A stretch of DNA of 64,000 nt from Colletes latitarsis (Eukaryota > Arthropoda > Insecta > Hymenoptera > Colletidae), in NCBI RefSeq assembly GCF_051014445.1, contig NW_027488366.1, forward strand, positions 21,098,001 to 21,162,000. The letters are read 5' to 3'. Made by a program: the position numbers and the translations under genes. Under the pieces are notes generated by a model. The model did not search any database. It worked only from the letters and a program-made list of their open reading frames with translations, and was not told the origin of the DNA. This document shows, one piece after another, positions 37,501 through 51,164 of this stretch (position 1 is its first letter; every line of letters starts with the position of its first letter).

Positions 37501-38400
37501 GAAAGAATGAGCCTGATGAGAGCAAATCCCAGACCTAACCTAGACCTTATATGCGTTATCCTCTAAAATATTGATGGAAACCAGGTTTCATTGACTGTTT
37601 CAGTGTGGTACCACATTACTACGTGATCCAAACCAGAAAAAACCCAGGATCTGTTCAACAAGTATGTGAAAAACGCGAAACTGTGAGCCTGATGAGGGCA
37701 AATCTTAGACCTAACCCAGACCTAAGATGCGTTACCCTCTAAAATATTTATCCAGACCAGGTTTCATTGAATGTTTCAGTGTGGTACCACTTTACTACGT
37801 GATCCAATCCAGAAATAGCCCAGGATCTAGCCATGAAGTATGAGAAATATGCGTAAGTAAGAGCCTGATGAGGGCAAATCCTAGACCTATCCCAGACCTA
37901 ACTTGCGTTATCCTCTAAAATATTGATCGAAACCAGGTTTAGTCGACTGTTTCAGTGTGGTACCACATTACTACGTGATCCAAACCAGAAAAAACCCAGG
38001 ATCAGTTCAACAAGTATGTGAAGAATGCGAAAGAATGAGTCTGATGAGGTCAAATCCCAGACCTACCCCAGACCTAACTTGCGTTATCCTCTAAAATATT
38101 GATCGAAACCAGGTTTAATCGACTGTTTCAGTGTGGTACCACATTACTACGTGATCCAAACCAGAAAAAACCGAGGATCAGTTCAACAAGTATGTGAAGA
38201 ATGCGAAAGTATGAGCCTGATGAGTGAAATTCCCAGGGCTAACCTAGACCTAACATGCGTTATCCTCTAAAATATTGATCGAAACCAGGTTTAATCGACT
38301 GTTTCAGTGTGGTACCACATTACTATGTGATCCAAACCAGAAAATAACCCAGGATCTGTTTAACGAGTATGTGAAGTTTGCGAAAGTATGAGTCTGATGA
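31225..38400 (+). repeat. 7.2-kb segment, first copy (offset 8980)
   Basis: The segment matches 40205-47380 at a constant offset of 8980 bases (51 monomers). Landmarks: CCTGATTAGGGCGAATCC at 31350 and 40330, GGTCTGTTTAACGAG-type variants at 38355 and 47335, and CCTCATTAGG at 34871 and 43851. Only scattered substitutions separate the copies. Left of 31225 and right of about 38400 the match stops. Confidence 0.88.
32303..35087 (+). repeat. 2.8-kb block, second copy of 28430-31565
   Basis: Second copy of the preceding block, lacking two monomers near 33180. It is itself contained in the larger 31225-38400 duplication, so this smaller duplication came first. Confidence 0.85.
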
Positions 38401-40245
38401 GGTCAAATCCCAGACCTACCCCAGACCTAACTTGCGTTATCCTCTAAAATATTGATCGAAACCAGGTTTAATTGACCGTTTCAGTGTGGTACCACATTAC
38501 TACGTGATCCAATCCAGAAAAAACCCAGGATCTGTTCAACGAGTATGTGAAGTGTGCGAAAGTATGAGTCTGATGAGGTCAAATCCCAGACCTACCCCAG
38601 ACCTAACTTGCGTTATCCTCTAAAATATTGATCGAAACCAGGTTTAATCGACTGTTTCAGTGTGGTACCACATTACTACGTGATCGAAACCAGAAAAAAC
38701 CCAGGATCAGTTCAACAAGTACGTGAAAAACGCGAAAGTATGAGCCTCATTAGGGCGAATCCCAGACCTATCCCAGACCTAACTTGCGTTATCCTCTAAA
38801 ATATTGAGCGAAACCAGGTTTAATTGACTGTTTCAGCGTGGTATCGCATTACTACGTGATACAATCCAGAAACAGCCCAGGATCTAGCCATGAAGTATGA
38901 GAAATATGCGAAAGAATGAGCCTGATGAGAGCAAATCCCAGGCCTAACATAGACCTAACATGCGTTATCCTCTAAAATATTGATCGAAACCAGGTTTAAT
39001 TGACTGTTTCAGTGTGGTACCACATTACTACGTGATCCAAACCAGAAAAAACCCAGGATCCGTTCAACAAGTATGTGAAGAATGCGAAAGTATGAGTCTG
39101 ATGAGTGAGAATCCCAGGGCTAACATAGACCTAACATGCGTTATCCTCTAAAATATTGATCGAAACCAGGTTTAATCGACTGTTTCAGTGTGGTACCACA
39201 TTACTACGTGATCCAAACCAGAAAAAACCCAGGATCAGTTCAACAAGTATGTGAAGAATGCGAAAGTATGAGTCTGATGAGTGAAATTCCCAGGGCTAAC
39301 CTAGACCTAACATGCGTTATCCTCTAAAATATTGATCGAAACCAGGTTTAATTGACCGTTTCAGTGTGGTACCACATTACTACGTGATCCAAATCAGAAA
39401 AAACCCAGGATCTGTTCAACGAGTATGTGAAGTGTGCGAAAGAATGAGCCTGATGAGAGCAAATCCCAGACCTAACCTAGACCTTATATGCGTTATCCTC
39501 TAAAATATTGATGGAAACCAGGTTTCATTGACTGTTTCAGTGTGGTACCACATTACTACGTGATCCAAACCAGAAAAAACCCAGGATCTGTTCAACAAGT
39601 ATGTGAAAAACGCGAAACTGTGAGCCTGATGAGGGCAAATCTTAGACCTAACCCAGACCTAAGATGCGTTACCCTCTAAAATATTTATCCAGACCAGGTT
39701 TCATTGAATGTTTCAGTGTGGTACCACTTTACTACGTGATCCAATCCAGAAATAGCCCAGGATCTAGCCATGAAGTATGAGAAATATGCGTTAGTAAGAG
39801 CCTGATGAGGGCAAATCCTAGACCTATCCCAGACCTAACTTGCGTTATCCTCTAAAATATTGATCGAAACCAGGTTTAGTCGACTGTTTCAGTGTGGTAC
39901 CACATTACTACGTGATCCAAACCAGAAAAAACCCAGGATCAGTTCAACAAGTATGTGAAGAATGCGAAAGAATGAGTCTGATGAGGTCAAATCCCAGACC
40001 TACCCCAGACCTAACTTGCGTTATCCTCTAAAATATTGATCGAAACCAGGTTTAATCGACTGTTTCAGTGTGGTACCACATTACTACGTGATCCAAACCA
40101 GAAAAAACCGAGGATCAGTTCAACAAGTATGTGAAGAATGCGAAAGTATGAGCCTGATGAGTGAAATTCCCAGGGCTAACCTAGACCTAACATGCGTTAT
40201 CCTCTAAAATATTGATCGAAACCAGGTTTAATCGACTGTTTCAGT
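34265..40245 (+). repeat. 11-monomer higher-order repeat, three copies (1937 bp)
   Basis: The landmark CCTCATTAGG lies at 34871, 36808 and 38745, exactly 1937 bases apart. CAGAAGATAACCC at 34464 and 36401 confirms the period. The unit contains eleven distinguishable monomers, including ACCTTATATGCG, AGATGCGTTACCC and GGTTTAGTCGAC variants in fixed order. The third copy has AAAATAACCC and GTTTAACGAG (38341) where the first two have AGATAACCC and GTTCAACGAG. Confidence 0.92.
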
Positions 40246-43200
40246 GTGGTACCACATTTCTACGTGATCGAAACCAGAAAAAACCCAGGATCAGTTCAAC
40301 AAGTACGTGAAAAACGCGAAAGTATGAGCCTGATTAGGGCGAATCCCAGACCTATCCCCGACCTAACTTGCGTTATCCTCTAAAATATTGAGCGAAACCA
40401 GGTTTAATTGACTGTTTCAGCGTGGTATCACATTACTACGTGATACAATCCAGAAACAGCCCAGGATCTAGCCATGAAGTATGAGAAATATGCGAAAGAA
40501 TGAGCCTGATGAGAGCAAATCCCAGGCCTAACCTAGACCTAACATGCGTTATCCTCCAAAATATTGATCGAAACCTGGTTTAATTGACTGTTTCAGTGTG
40601 GTACCACATTACTACGTGATCCAATCCAGAAAAAGCCCAGGATCTAGCCATCAAGTATGAGTAATATGCGAAAGAATGAGCCTGATGAGAGTAAATCCCG
40701 GACCTAACCTAGACCTAACATGAATTATTCTCTAAAATATTGATCGAAACCAGGTTTAATTGACCGATTCAGTGTGGTACCACATTGCTACGTGATTCAA
40801 ACCAGAAAAAACCCAGGATCAGTCCAACAAGAATGTGAAGAATGCGAATGTATGAGCTTGATGAGGGCAAATCCCAGACCTATCCCAGACCTAACTTGCG
40901 TTATCCTCTAAAATATTGATCGAAACCAGGTTTAATTGACCGTTTCCGTGTGGTACCACATTACTACGTGATCCAAACCAGAAAAAACCCAGGATCTGTT
41001 CAACGAGTATGTGAAGTGTGCGAAAGTATGAGTCTGATGAGGTCAAATCCCAGACCAACCCCAGACCTAACTTGCGTTATCCTCTAAAATATTGATCGAA
41101 ACCAGGTTTAATCGACTGTTTCAGTGTGGTACCACATTACTACGTGATCGAAACCAGTAAAAACCCAGGATCAGTTCAACAAGTACGTGAAAAACGCGAA
41201 AGTATGAGCCTGATTAGGGCGAATCCCAGACCTATCCCAGACCTAACTTGCGTTATCCTCTAAAATATTGAGCGAAACCAGGATTAATTGACTGTTTCAG
41301 CGTGGTATCATATTACTACGTGATACAATCCAGAAACAGCCCAGGATCTAGCCATGAAGTATGAGAAATATGCGAAAGAATGAGCCTGATGAGAGCGAAT
41401 CCCAGACCTAACCTTGACCTAACATGAATTATTCTCTAAAATATTGATAGAAACCAGGTATAATTGACCGTTTCAGTGTGGTACCACATTACTACGTGAT
41501 CCAAACCAGAAGAAACCCAGGATCCGTTCAACAAGTATGTGAAAAATGCGAAAGTATGAGTCCGATCAGTGAAATCTCAGGCCTTCCCTAGACCTAACAT
41601 GCGTTGTCCTCAAAAATATTGATGGAAACCAGGTTTCATTGACTGTTTCAGTGTGGTACTACATTACTACGTGATGCAATCCAGAAAAAGCCCAGGATCT
41701 AGCCATCAAGTATGAGAAATATGCGAAAGAATGAGCCTGATGAGAGCAAATCCCAGACCTAACCTAGACCTAACATGCGTTATCCTCTAAAATATTGAGC
41801 GAAACCAGGTTTAATTGACTGTTTCAGCGTGGTACCACATTACTACGTGATACAATCCAGAAACAGCCCAGGATCTAGCCATGAAGTATGAGAAATATGT
41901 GAAAGAATGAGCCTGATGAGAGCATATCCCAGACCTAACCTTGACCTAACATGAATTATTCTGTAAAATATTGATCGAAACCAGGTTTAATTGACCGTTT
42001 CAGTGTGGTACCACATTACTACGTGATCCAAACCAGAAAAAACCCAGGATCCGTTCAACAAGTATGTGAAAAATGCGAAAGTATGAGTCCGATCAGTGAA
42101 AATCTCAGGCCTTACCTAGACCTAACATGCGTTGTCCTCTAAAATATTGATGGAAACCACGTTTCATTGACTGTTTCAGTGTGGTACCACTTTACTACGT
42201 GATCCAATCCAGAAATAGCCCAGGATCTAGCCATGAAGTATGAGAAATATGCGAAAGTAAGAGCCTGATGAGGGCAAATCCTAGACCTATCCCAGACCTA
42301 ACTTGCGTTATCCTCTAAAATATTGATCGAAACCAGGTTTAATTGACTGTTTCAGCGTGGTACCATATTACTACGTGATACAATCCAGAAACAGCCCAGG
42401 ATCTAGCCATGAAGTATGAGAAATATGCGAAAGTATGAGCCTGATGAGGGCAAATCCCAGGCCTAACCTAGACCTAACATGCGTTGTCCTCCAAAATATT
42501 GATCGAAACCTGGTTTAATCGACTGTTTCAGTGTGGTACCACATTACTATGTGATCCAAACCAGAAAATAACCCAGGATCTGTTCAACAAGTATGTGAAG
42601 AATGCGAAAGTATGAGTCTGATGAGTGAAAATCCCAGACCTAACCTAGACCTAACATGCGTTATCCTCAAAAATATTCATCGAAACCTGGTTTAATCGAC
42701 TGTTTCAGTGTGGTACCACATTACTACGTGATCCAAACCAGAAAATAACCCAGGATCTGTTCAAGGAGTATGTGAAGTGTGCGAGAGTATGAGTCTGATG
42801 AGGTCAAATCCCAGACCTATCCCAGACCTAACTTGCGTTATCCTCTAAAATATTGATCGAAACCAGGTTTAATCGACTGTTTCAGTGTGGTACCACATTA
42901 CTATGTGATCCAAACCAGAAAAAACCCAGGATCCGTTCAACAAGTATGTGAAGAATGCGAAAGTATGAGTCCGATGAGTGAAAATACCAGGCCTAACCTA
43001 GACCTAACATGCGTTATCCTCTAAAATATTGATCGAAACCTGGTTTAATTAATTGTTTCAGTGTGGTCCCACATTACTACGTGATCCAATCCAGAAAAAG
43101 CCCAGGAAATAGCCATCAAGTATGAGTAATATGCGAAAGAATGAGCCTGACGAGAGTAAATCCCGGACCTAACCTAGACCTAACATGAATTATTCTCTAA

Positions 43201-46200
43201 AATATTGATCGAAACCAGGTTTAATCGACTCTTTCAGTGCGGTACCACATTACTACGTGATCCAAACCAGAAAAAACCCAGGATCAGTTCAACAAGTATG
43301 TGAAGAATGCGAAAGTATGAGTCTGATGAGTGAAATTCCCAGGGCTAACCTAGACCTAACATGCGTTATCCTCTAAAATATTGATCGAAACTAGGTTTAA
43401 TCGACTGTTTCAGTGTGGTACCACATTACTATGTGATCCAAACCAGAAGATAACCCAGGATCTGTTCAACGAGTATGTGAAGTGTGCGAAAGTATGAGTC
43501 TGATGAGGTCAAATCCCAGACCTACCCCAGACCTAACTTGCGTTATCCTCTAAAATATTGATCGAAACCAGGTTTAATTGACCGTTTCAGTGTGGTACCA
43601 CATTACTACGTGATCCAATCCAGAAAAAACCCAGGATCTGTTCAACGAGTATGTGAAGTGTGCGAAAGTATGAGTCTGATGAGGTCAAATCCCAGACCTA
43701 CCCCAGACCTAACTTGCGTTATCCTCTAAAATATTGATCGAAACCAGGTTTAATCGACTGTTTCAGTGTGGTACCACATTACTACGTGATCGAAACCAGA
43801 AAAAACCCAGGATCAGTTCAACAAGTACGTGAAAAACGCGAAAGTATGAGCCTCATTAGGGCGAATCCCAGACCTATCCCAGACCTAACTTGCGTTATCC
43901 TCTAAAATATTGAGCGAAACCAGGTTTAATTGACTGTTTCAGCGTGGTATCGCATTACTACGTGATACAATCCAGAAACAGCCCAGGATCTAGCCATGAA
44001 GTATGAGAAATATGCGAAAGAATGAGCCTGATGAGAGCAAATCCCAGGCCTAACATAGACCTAACATGCGTTATCCTCTAAAATATTGATCGAAACCAGG
44101 TTTAATTGACTGTTTCAGTGTGGTACCACATTACTACGTGATCCAAACCAGAAAAAACCCAGGATCCGTTCAACAAGTATGTGAAGAATGCGAAAGTATG
44201 AGTCTGATGAGTGAGAATCCCAGGGCTAACATAGACCTAACATGCGTTATCCTCTAAAATATTGATCGAAACCAGGTTTAATCGACTGTTTCAGTGTGGT
44301 ACCACATTACTACGTGATCCAAACCAGAAAAAACCCAGGATCAGTTCAACAAGTATGTGAAGAATGCGAAAGTATGAGTCTGATGAGTGAAATTCCCAGG
44401 GCTAACCTAGACCTAACATGCGTTATCCTCTAAAATATTGATCGAAACCAGGTTTAATTGACCGTTTCAGTGTGGTACCACATTACTACGTGATCCAAAT
44501 CAGAAAAAACCCAGGATCTGTTCAACGAGTATGTGAAGTGTGCGAAAGAATGAGCCTGATGAGAGCAAATCCCAGACCTAACCTAGACCTTATATGCGTT
44601 ATCCTCTAAAATATTGATGGAAACCAGGTTTCATTGACTGTTTCAGTGTGGTACCACATTACTACATGATCCAAACCAGAAAAAACCCAGGATCTGTTCA
44701 ACAAGTATGTGAAAAACGCGAAACTGTGAGCCTGATGAGGGCAAATCTTAGACCTAACCCAGACCTAAGATGCGTTACCCTCTAAAATATTTATCCAGAC
44801 CAGGTTTCATTGAATGTTTCAGTGTGGTACCACTTTACTACGTGATCCAATCCAGAAATAGCCCAGGATCTAGCCATGAAGTATGAGAAATATGCGTAAG
44901 TAAGAGCCTGATGAGGGCAAATCCTAGACCTATCCCAGACCTAACTTGCGTTATCCTCTAAAATATTGATCGAAACCAGGTTTAGTCGACTGTTTCAGTG
45001 TGGTACCACATTACTACGTGATCCAAACCAGAAAAAACCCAGGATCAGTTCAACAAGTATGTGAAGAATGCGAAAGAATGAGTCTGATGAGGTCAAATCC
45101 CAGACCTACCCCAGACCTAACTTGCGTTATCCTCTAAAATATTGATCGAAACCAGGTTTAATCGACTGTTTCAGTGTGGTACCACATTACTACGTGATCC
45201 AAACCAGAAAAAACCGAGGATCAGTTCAACAAGTATGTGAAGAATGCGAAAGTATGAGCCTGATGAGTGAAATTCCCAGGGCTAACCTAGACCTAACATG
45301 CGTTATCCTCTAAAATATTGATCGAAACCAGGTTTAATCGACTGTTTCAGTGTGGTACCACATTACTATGTGATCCAAACCAGAAAATAACCCAGGATCT
45401 GTTTAACGAGTATGTGAAGTTTGCGAAAGTATGAGTCTGATGAGGTCAAATCCCAGACCTACCCCAGACCTAACTTGCGTTATCCTCTAAAATATTGATC
45501 GAAACCAGGTTTAATTGACCGTTTCAGTGTGGTACCACATTACTACGTGATCCAATCCAGAAAAAACCCAGGATCTGTTCAACGAGTATGTGAAGTGTGC
45601 GAAAGTATGAGTCTGATGAGGTCAAATCCCAGACCTACCCCAGACCTAACTTGCGTTATCCTCTAAAATATTGATCGAAACCAGGTTTAATCGACTGTTT
45701 CAGTGTGGTACCACATTACTACGTGATCGAAACCAGAAAAAACCCAGGATCAGTTCAACAAGTACGTGAAAAACGCGAAAGTATGAGCCTCATTAGGGCG
45801 AATCCCAGACCTATCCCAGACCTAACTTGCGTTATCCTCTAAAATATTGAGCGAAACCAGGTTTAATTGACTGTTTCAGCGTGGTATCGCATTACTACGT
45901 GATACAATCCAGAAACAGCCCAGGATCTAGCCATGAAGTATGAGAAATATGCGAAAGAATGAGCCTGATGAGAGCAAATCCCAGGCCTAACATAGACCTA
46001 ACATGCGTTATCCTCTAAAATATTGATCGAAACCAGGTTTAATTGACTGTTTCAGTGTGGTACCACATTACTACGTGATCCAAACCAGAAAAAACCCAGG
46101 ATCCGTTCAACAAGTATGTGAAGAATGCGAAAGTATGAGTCTGATGAGTGAGAATCCCAGGGCTAACATAGACCTAACATGCGTTATCCTCTAAAATATT

Positions 46201-47400
46201 GATCGAAACCAGGTTTAATCGACTGTTTCAGTGTGGTACCACATTACTACGTGATCCAAGCCAGAAAAAACCCAGGATCAGTTCAACAAGTATGTGAAGA
46301 ATGCGAAAGTATGAGTCTGATGAGTGAAATTCCCAGGGCTAACCTAGACCTAACATGCGTTATCCTCTAAAATATTGATCGAAACCAGGTTTAATTGACC
46401 GTTTCAGTGTGGTACCACATTACTACGTGATCCAAATCAGAAAAAACCCAGGATCTGTTCAACGAGTATGTGAAGTGTGCGAAAGAATGAGCCTGATGAG
46501 AGCAAATCCCAGACCTAACCTAGACCTTATATGCGTTATCCTCTAAAATATTGATGGAAACCAGGTTTCATTGACTGTTTCAGTGTGGTACCACATTACT
46601 ACGTGATCCAAACCAGAAAAAACCCAGGATCTGTTCAACAAGTATGTGAAAAACGCGAAACTGTGAGCCTGATGAGGGCAAATCTTAGACCTAACCCAGA
46701 CCTAAGATGCGTTACCCTCTAAAATATTTATCCAGACCAGGTTTCATTGAATGTTTCAGTGTGGTACCACTTTACTACGTGATCCAATCCAGAAATAGCC
46801 CAGGATCTAGCCATGAAGTATGAGAAATATGCGTTAGTAAGAGCCTGATGAGGGCAAATCCTAGACCTATCCCAGACCTAACTTGTGTTATCCTCTAAAA
46901 TATTGATCGAAACCAGGTTTAGTCGACTGTTTCAGTGTGGTACCACATTACTACGTGATCCAAACCAGAAAAAACCCAGGATCAGTTCAACAAGTATGTG
47001 AAGAATGCGAAAGAATGAGTCTGATGAGGTCAAATCCCAGACCTACCCCAGACCTAACTTGCGTTATCCTCTAAAATATTGATCGAAACCAGGTTTAATC
47101 GACTGTTTCAGTGTGGTACCACATTACTACGTGATCCAAACCAGAAAAAACCGAGGATCAGTTCAACAAGTATGTGAAGAATGCGAAAGTATGAGCCTGA
47201 TGAGTGAAATTCCCAGGGCTAACCTAGACCTAACATGCGTTATCCTCTAAAATATTGATCGAAACCAGGTTTAATCGACTGTTTCAGTGTGGTACCACAT
47301 TACTATGTGATCCAAACCAGAAAATAACCCAGGATCTGTTTAACGAGTATGTGAAGTTTGCGAAAGTATGAGTCTGATGAGGTCAAATCCCAGACCTATC
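40205..47400 (+). repeat. 7.2-kb segment, second copy
   Basis: Second copy of 31225-38400. It begins exactly where the third 1937-base unit of the first copy ends (about 40245), so the join is a clean fusion of array units. Differences from copy one include ACATTTCTACG at 40255 and CTACATGATCC near 44664. Confidence 0.88.
43245..47400 (+). repeat. 11-monomer higher-order repeat, two further copies
   Basis: The same 1937-base unit recurs with CCTCATTAGG at 43851 and 45788. The GTTTAACGAG variant found only in the third unit of the first set is present here in both later positions (45398 and 47335). This set sits inside the second copy of the 8980-offset duplication and has one unit fewer. Confidence 0.9.
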
Positions 47401-47709
47401 CCAGACCTAACTTGCGTTATCCTCTAAAATATTGATCGAAACCAGGTTTAATTGACCGTTTCAGTGTGGTACCACATTACTACGTGATTCAAACCAGAAA
47501 AAACCCAGGATCAGTTCAACAAGTATGTGAAGAATACGAATGTATGAGCCTGATGAGGGCAAATCCCAGACCTATCTCAGACCTAACTTGCGTTATCCTC
47601 TAAAATATTGATCGAAACCAGGTTTAATTGACCGTTTCAGTGTGGTACCACATTACTACGTGATCCAAACCAGAAAAAACCCAGGATCTGTTCAACGAGT
47701 ATGTGAAGA

Positions 47710-50350
47710 GTGCGAAAGTATGAGCCTGATCAGGGTTAATCCCAGACCTATCCCAGACCTAACTTGCGTTATCCTCTAAAATATTTATCGAAACCAGGAT
47801 TAATTGACTGTTTCCGCGTGGTACCACATTACTACGTGAAACAATCCAGAAACAGCCCAGGATCTAGCCATGAAGTATGAGAAATATGCGAAAGTATGAG
47901 CCTGATGAGGGCAAATCCTAGATCTAACCCAAACCTAACATGCGTTATCCTCTAAAATATTTATCAAGACCAGGTTTTATTGAATGTTTCAGTGTGGTAC
48001 CACATTACTACGTGATCCAATCCAGAAATAGCCCAGGATCTAGCCTTGAAGTATGAGAAATATGCGAAAGTATGAGCCTGACGAGAGCAAATCCTAGACC
48101 TAACCCAGACCTAACATGCGTTATCCTCAAAAGTATTGATCGAAACCTGGTTTAATCGACTGTTTCAGTGTGGTACCACATTACTATGTGATCCAAACCA
48201 GAAAATAACCCAGGATCTGTTCAACGAGTATGTGAAGTGTGCGAAAGTATGAGTCTGATGAGGGCAAATCCCAGACCTATCCCAGACCTAACATGCGCTA
48301 TCCTCCAAAATATTTATCAAGACCAGGTTTAATTGATTGTTTCAGTGTGGTCCCACATTACTACGTGATCCAATCCAGAAAAAGCCCAGGATCTAGCCAT
48401 CAAGTATGTGTATTATGCGAAAGAATGAGCCTGATGAGTGAAAATCCCAGGCCTAACCTAGACCTAACATGCGTTATCCTCTAAAATATTGATCGAAACA
48501 AGGTTTAATTGACCGTTTCGGTGTGGTACCACATTACTACGTGATCCAAACCAGAAAAAACCCAGGATCAGTTCAACAAGTATGTGAAGAATGCGAAAGT
48601 ATGAGCCTGATGAGGGCAAATCCCAGACCTATCCCAGGCCTAACTTGCGTTATCCTCTAAAATATTGATCGAAACCAGGCTTAATTGACCGTTTCGGTGT
48701 GGTGCCTCATTACTACGTGATCCAAACCAGAAAAAACCCAGGATCCGTTCAACAAGTATGTGAAGAATGCGAAAGAATGAGTCTGATGAGTGAAAATCCC
48801 AGGCCTAACCTAGACCTAACATGCGTTATCCTCTAAAATATTGATCGCAACCAGGTTTAATTGATTGTTTCAGTGTGGTCCAACATTACTACGTGATCCA
48901 ATCCAGAGAAAGCCCAGGATCTAGCCATCAAGTATGTGTAATATGCGAAAGTATGAGCCTGATGAGTGAAAATCCCAGGCCTAACCTAGACCTAACATGC
49001 GTTATCCTCAAAAATGTTGATCGAAACCTGGTTTAATCGACAGTTTCAGTGTGGTACCACATTACTATGTGATCCAAACCAGAAAATAACCCAGGATCTG
49101 TTCAACGAGTATGTGAAGTGTGCGAAAGTATGAGTCTGATGAGGTCAAATCCCAGACCTATCCCAGACCTAGCTTGCGTTATCCTCTAAAATATTGATCG
49201 AAACCAGGTTTAATCGTCTGTTTCAGTGTGGTACCACATTACTACGTGATCGAAACCAGAAAAAACCCAGGATCAGTTCAACAAGTACGTGAAAAACGCG
49301 AAAGTATGAGCCTGATCAGGGTTAATCCCAGACCTATCCCAGACCTAACTTGCGTTATCCTCTAAAATATTTATCGAAACCAGGATTAATTGACTGTTTC
49401 CGCGTGGTACCACATTACTACGTGAAACAATCCAGAAACAGCCCAGGATCTAGCCATGAAGTATGAGAAATATGCGAAAGTATGAGCCTGACGAGAGCAA
49501 ATCCTAGACCTAACCCAGACCTAACATGCGTTATCCTCAAAAGTATTGATCGAAACCTAGTTTAATCGACTGTTTCAGTGTGGTACCACATTACTATGTG
49601 ATCCAAACCAGAAACTAACCCAGGATCTGTTCAACGAGTATGTGAAGTGTGCGAAAGTATGAGTCTGATGAGGGCAAATCCCAGACCTATCCCAGACCTA
49701 ACATGCGCTATCCTCCAAAATATTTATCAAGACCAGGTTTAATTGATTGTTTCAGTGTGGTCCCACATTACTACGTGATCCAATCCAGAAAAAGCCCAGG
49801 ATCTAGCCTTCAAGTATGAGTAATATACGAATGTATGAGCCTGATGAGGGCAAATCCCAGACCTATCCCAGACCTAACTTGCGTTATCCTCTAAAATATT
49901 GATCGAAACCAGGTTTAATTGACCGTTTCAGTGTGGTACCACATTACTACGTGAAACAATACAGAAACAGCCCAGGATCTAGCCATGAAGTATGAGAAAT
50001 ATGCGAAAGTATGAGCCTGATGAGGGCAAATCCTAGACCTAACCCAAACCTAACATGCGTTATCCTCTAAAATATTTATCAAGACCAGGTTTAATTGAAT
50101 GTTTCAGTGTGGTACCACATTACTACGTGATCCAATCCAGAAATAGCCCAGGATCTAGCCTTGAAGTATGAGAAATATGCGAAAGTATGAGCCTGACGAG
50201 AGCAAATCCTAGACCTAACCCAGACCTAACATGCGTTATCCTCAAAAGTATTGATCGAAACCTAGTTTAATCGACTGTTTCAGTGTGGTACCACATTACT
50301 ATGTGATCCAAACCAGAAAATAACCCAGGATCTGTTCAACGAGTATGTGA
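47710..50350 (+). repeat. 2.6-kb block, paired with 53350-56342
   Basis: Matches at an offset of 5640 bases up to about 49955 (for example AAAAATGTTG at 49010 and 54650, and GTGTATTATGCG near 48407 and 54047), then at 5992 because the second copy has two more monomers near 55600-55940. Shared rare marks include TGTTTCCGCGTGG, CTTCAAGTATGAGTAATATACG and CAATACAGAAACAG. Confidence 0.85.
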
Positions 50351-51164
50351 AGTGTGCGAAAGTATGAGTCTGATGAGGGCAAATCCCAGACCTATCCCAG
50401 ACCTAACATGCGCTATCCTCCAAAATATTTATCAAGACCAGGTTTAATTGATTGTTTCAGTGTGGTCCCACATTACTACGTGATCCAATCCAGAAAAAGC
50501 CCAGGATCTAGCCATCAAGTATGAGTAATATGCGAAAGAATGAGCCTGATGAGAGTAAATCCCGGACCTAAACTAGACCTAACATGAATTATTCTCTAAA
50601 ATATTGATCGAAACCAGGTTTAATTGACTGTTTCAGTGTGGTCCCACATTACTACGTGATCCAAACCAGAAAAAACCCAGGATCCGTTCAACAAGTATGT
50701 GAAGACTGCGAAAGTATGAGTCTGATGAGGTCAAATCCCAGACCTATCCCAGACCTAACTTGCGTTATCCTCTAAAATATTGATCGAAACCTGGTTTAAT
50801 TGACCGTTTCGGTGTGGTGCCTCATTACTACGTGATCGTAACCAGAAAAAACCCAGGATCCGTTCAACAAGTATGTGAAGATAGCGAAAGAATGAGTCTG
50901 ATGAGTGAAAATCCCAGGCCTAACCTAGACCTAACATGCGTTATCCTCTAAAATATTGATCGCAACCAGGTTTAATTGATTGTTTCAGTGTGATCCAACA
51001 TTACTACGTGATCCAATCCAGAGAAAGGCCAGGATCTAGCCATCAAGTATGTGTAATATGCGAAAGAATGAGCCTGATGAGTGAAAATCCCAGGCCTAAC
51101 CTAGACCTAACATGCGTTATCCTCAAAAATATTGATCGAAACCTGGTTTAATCAACAGTTTCAG

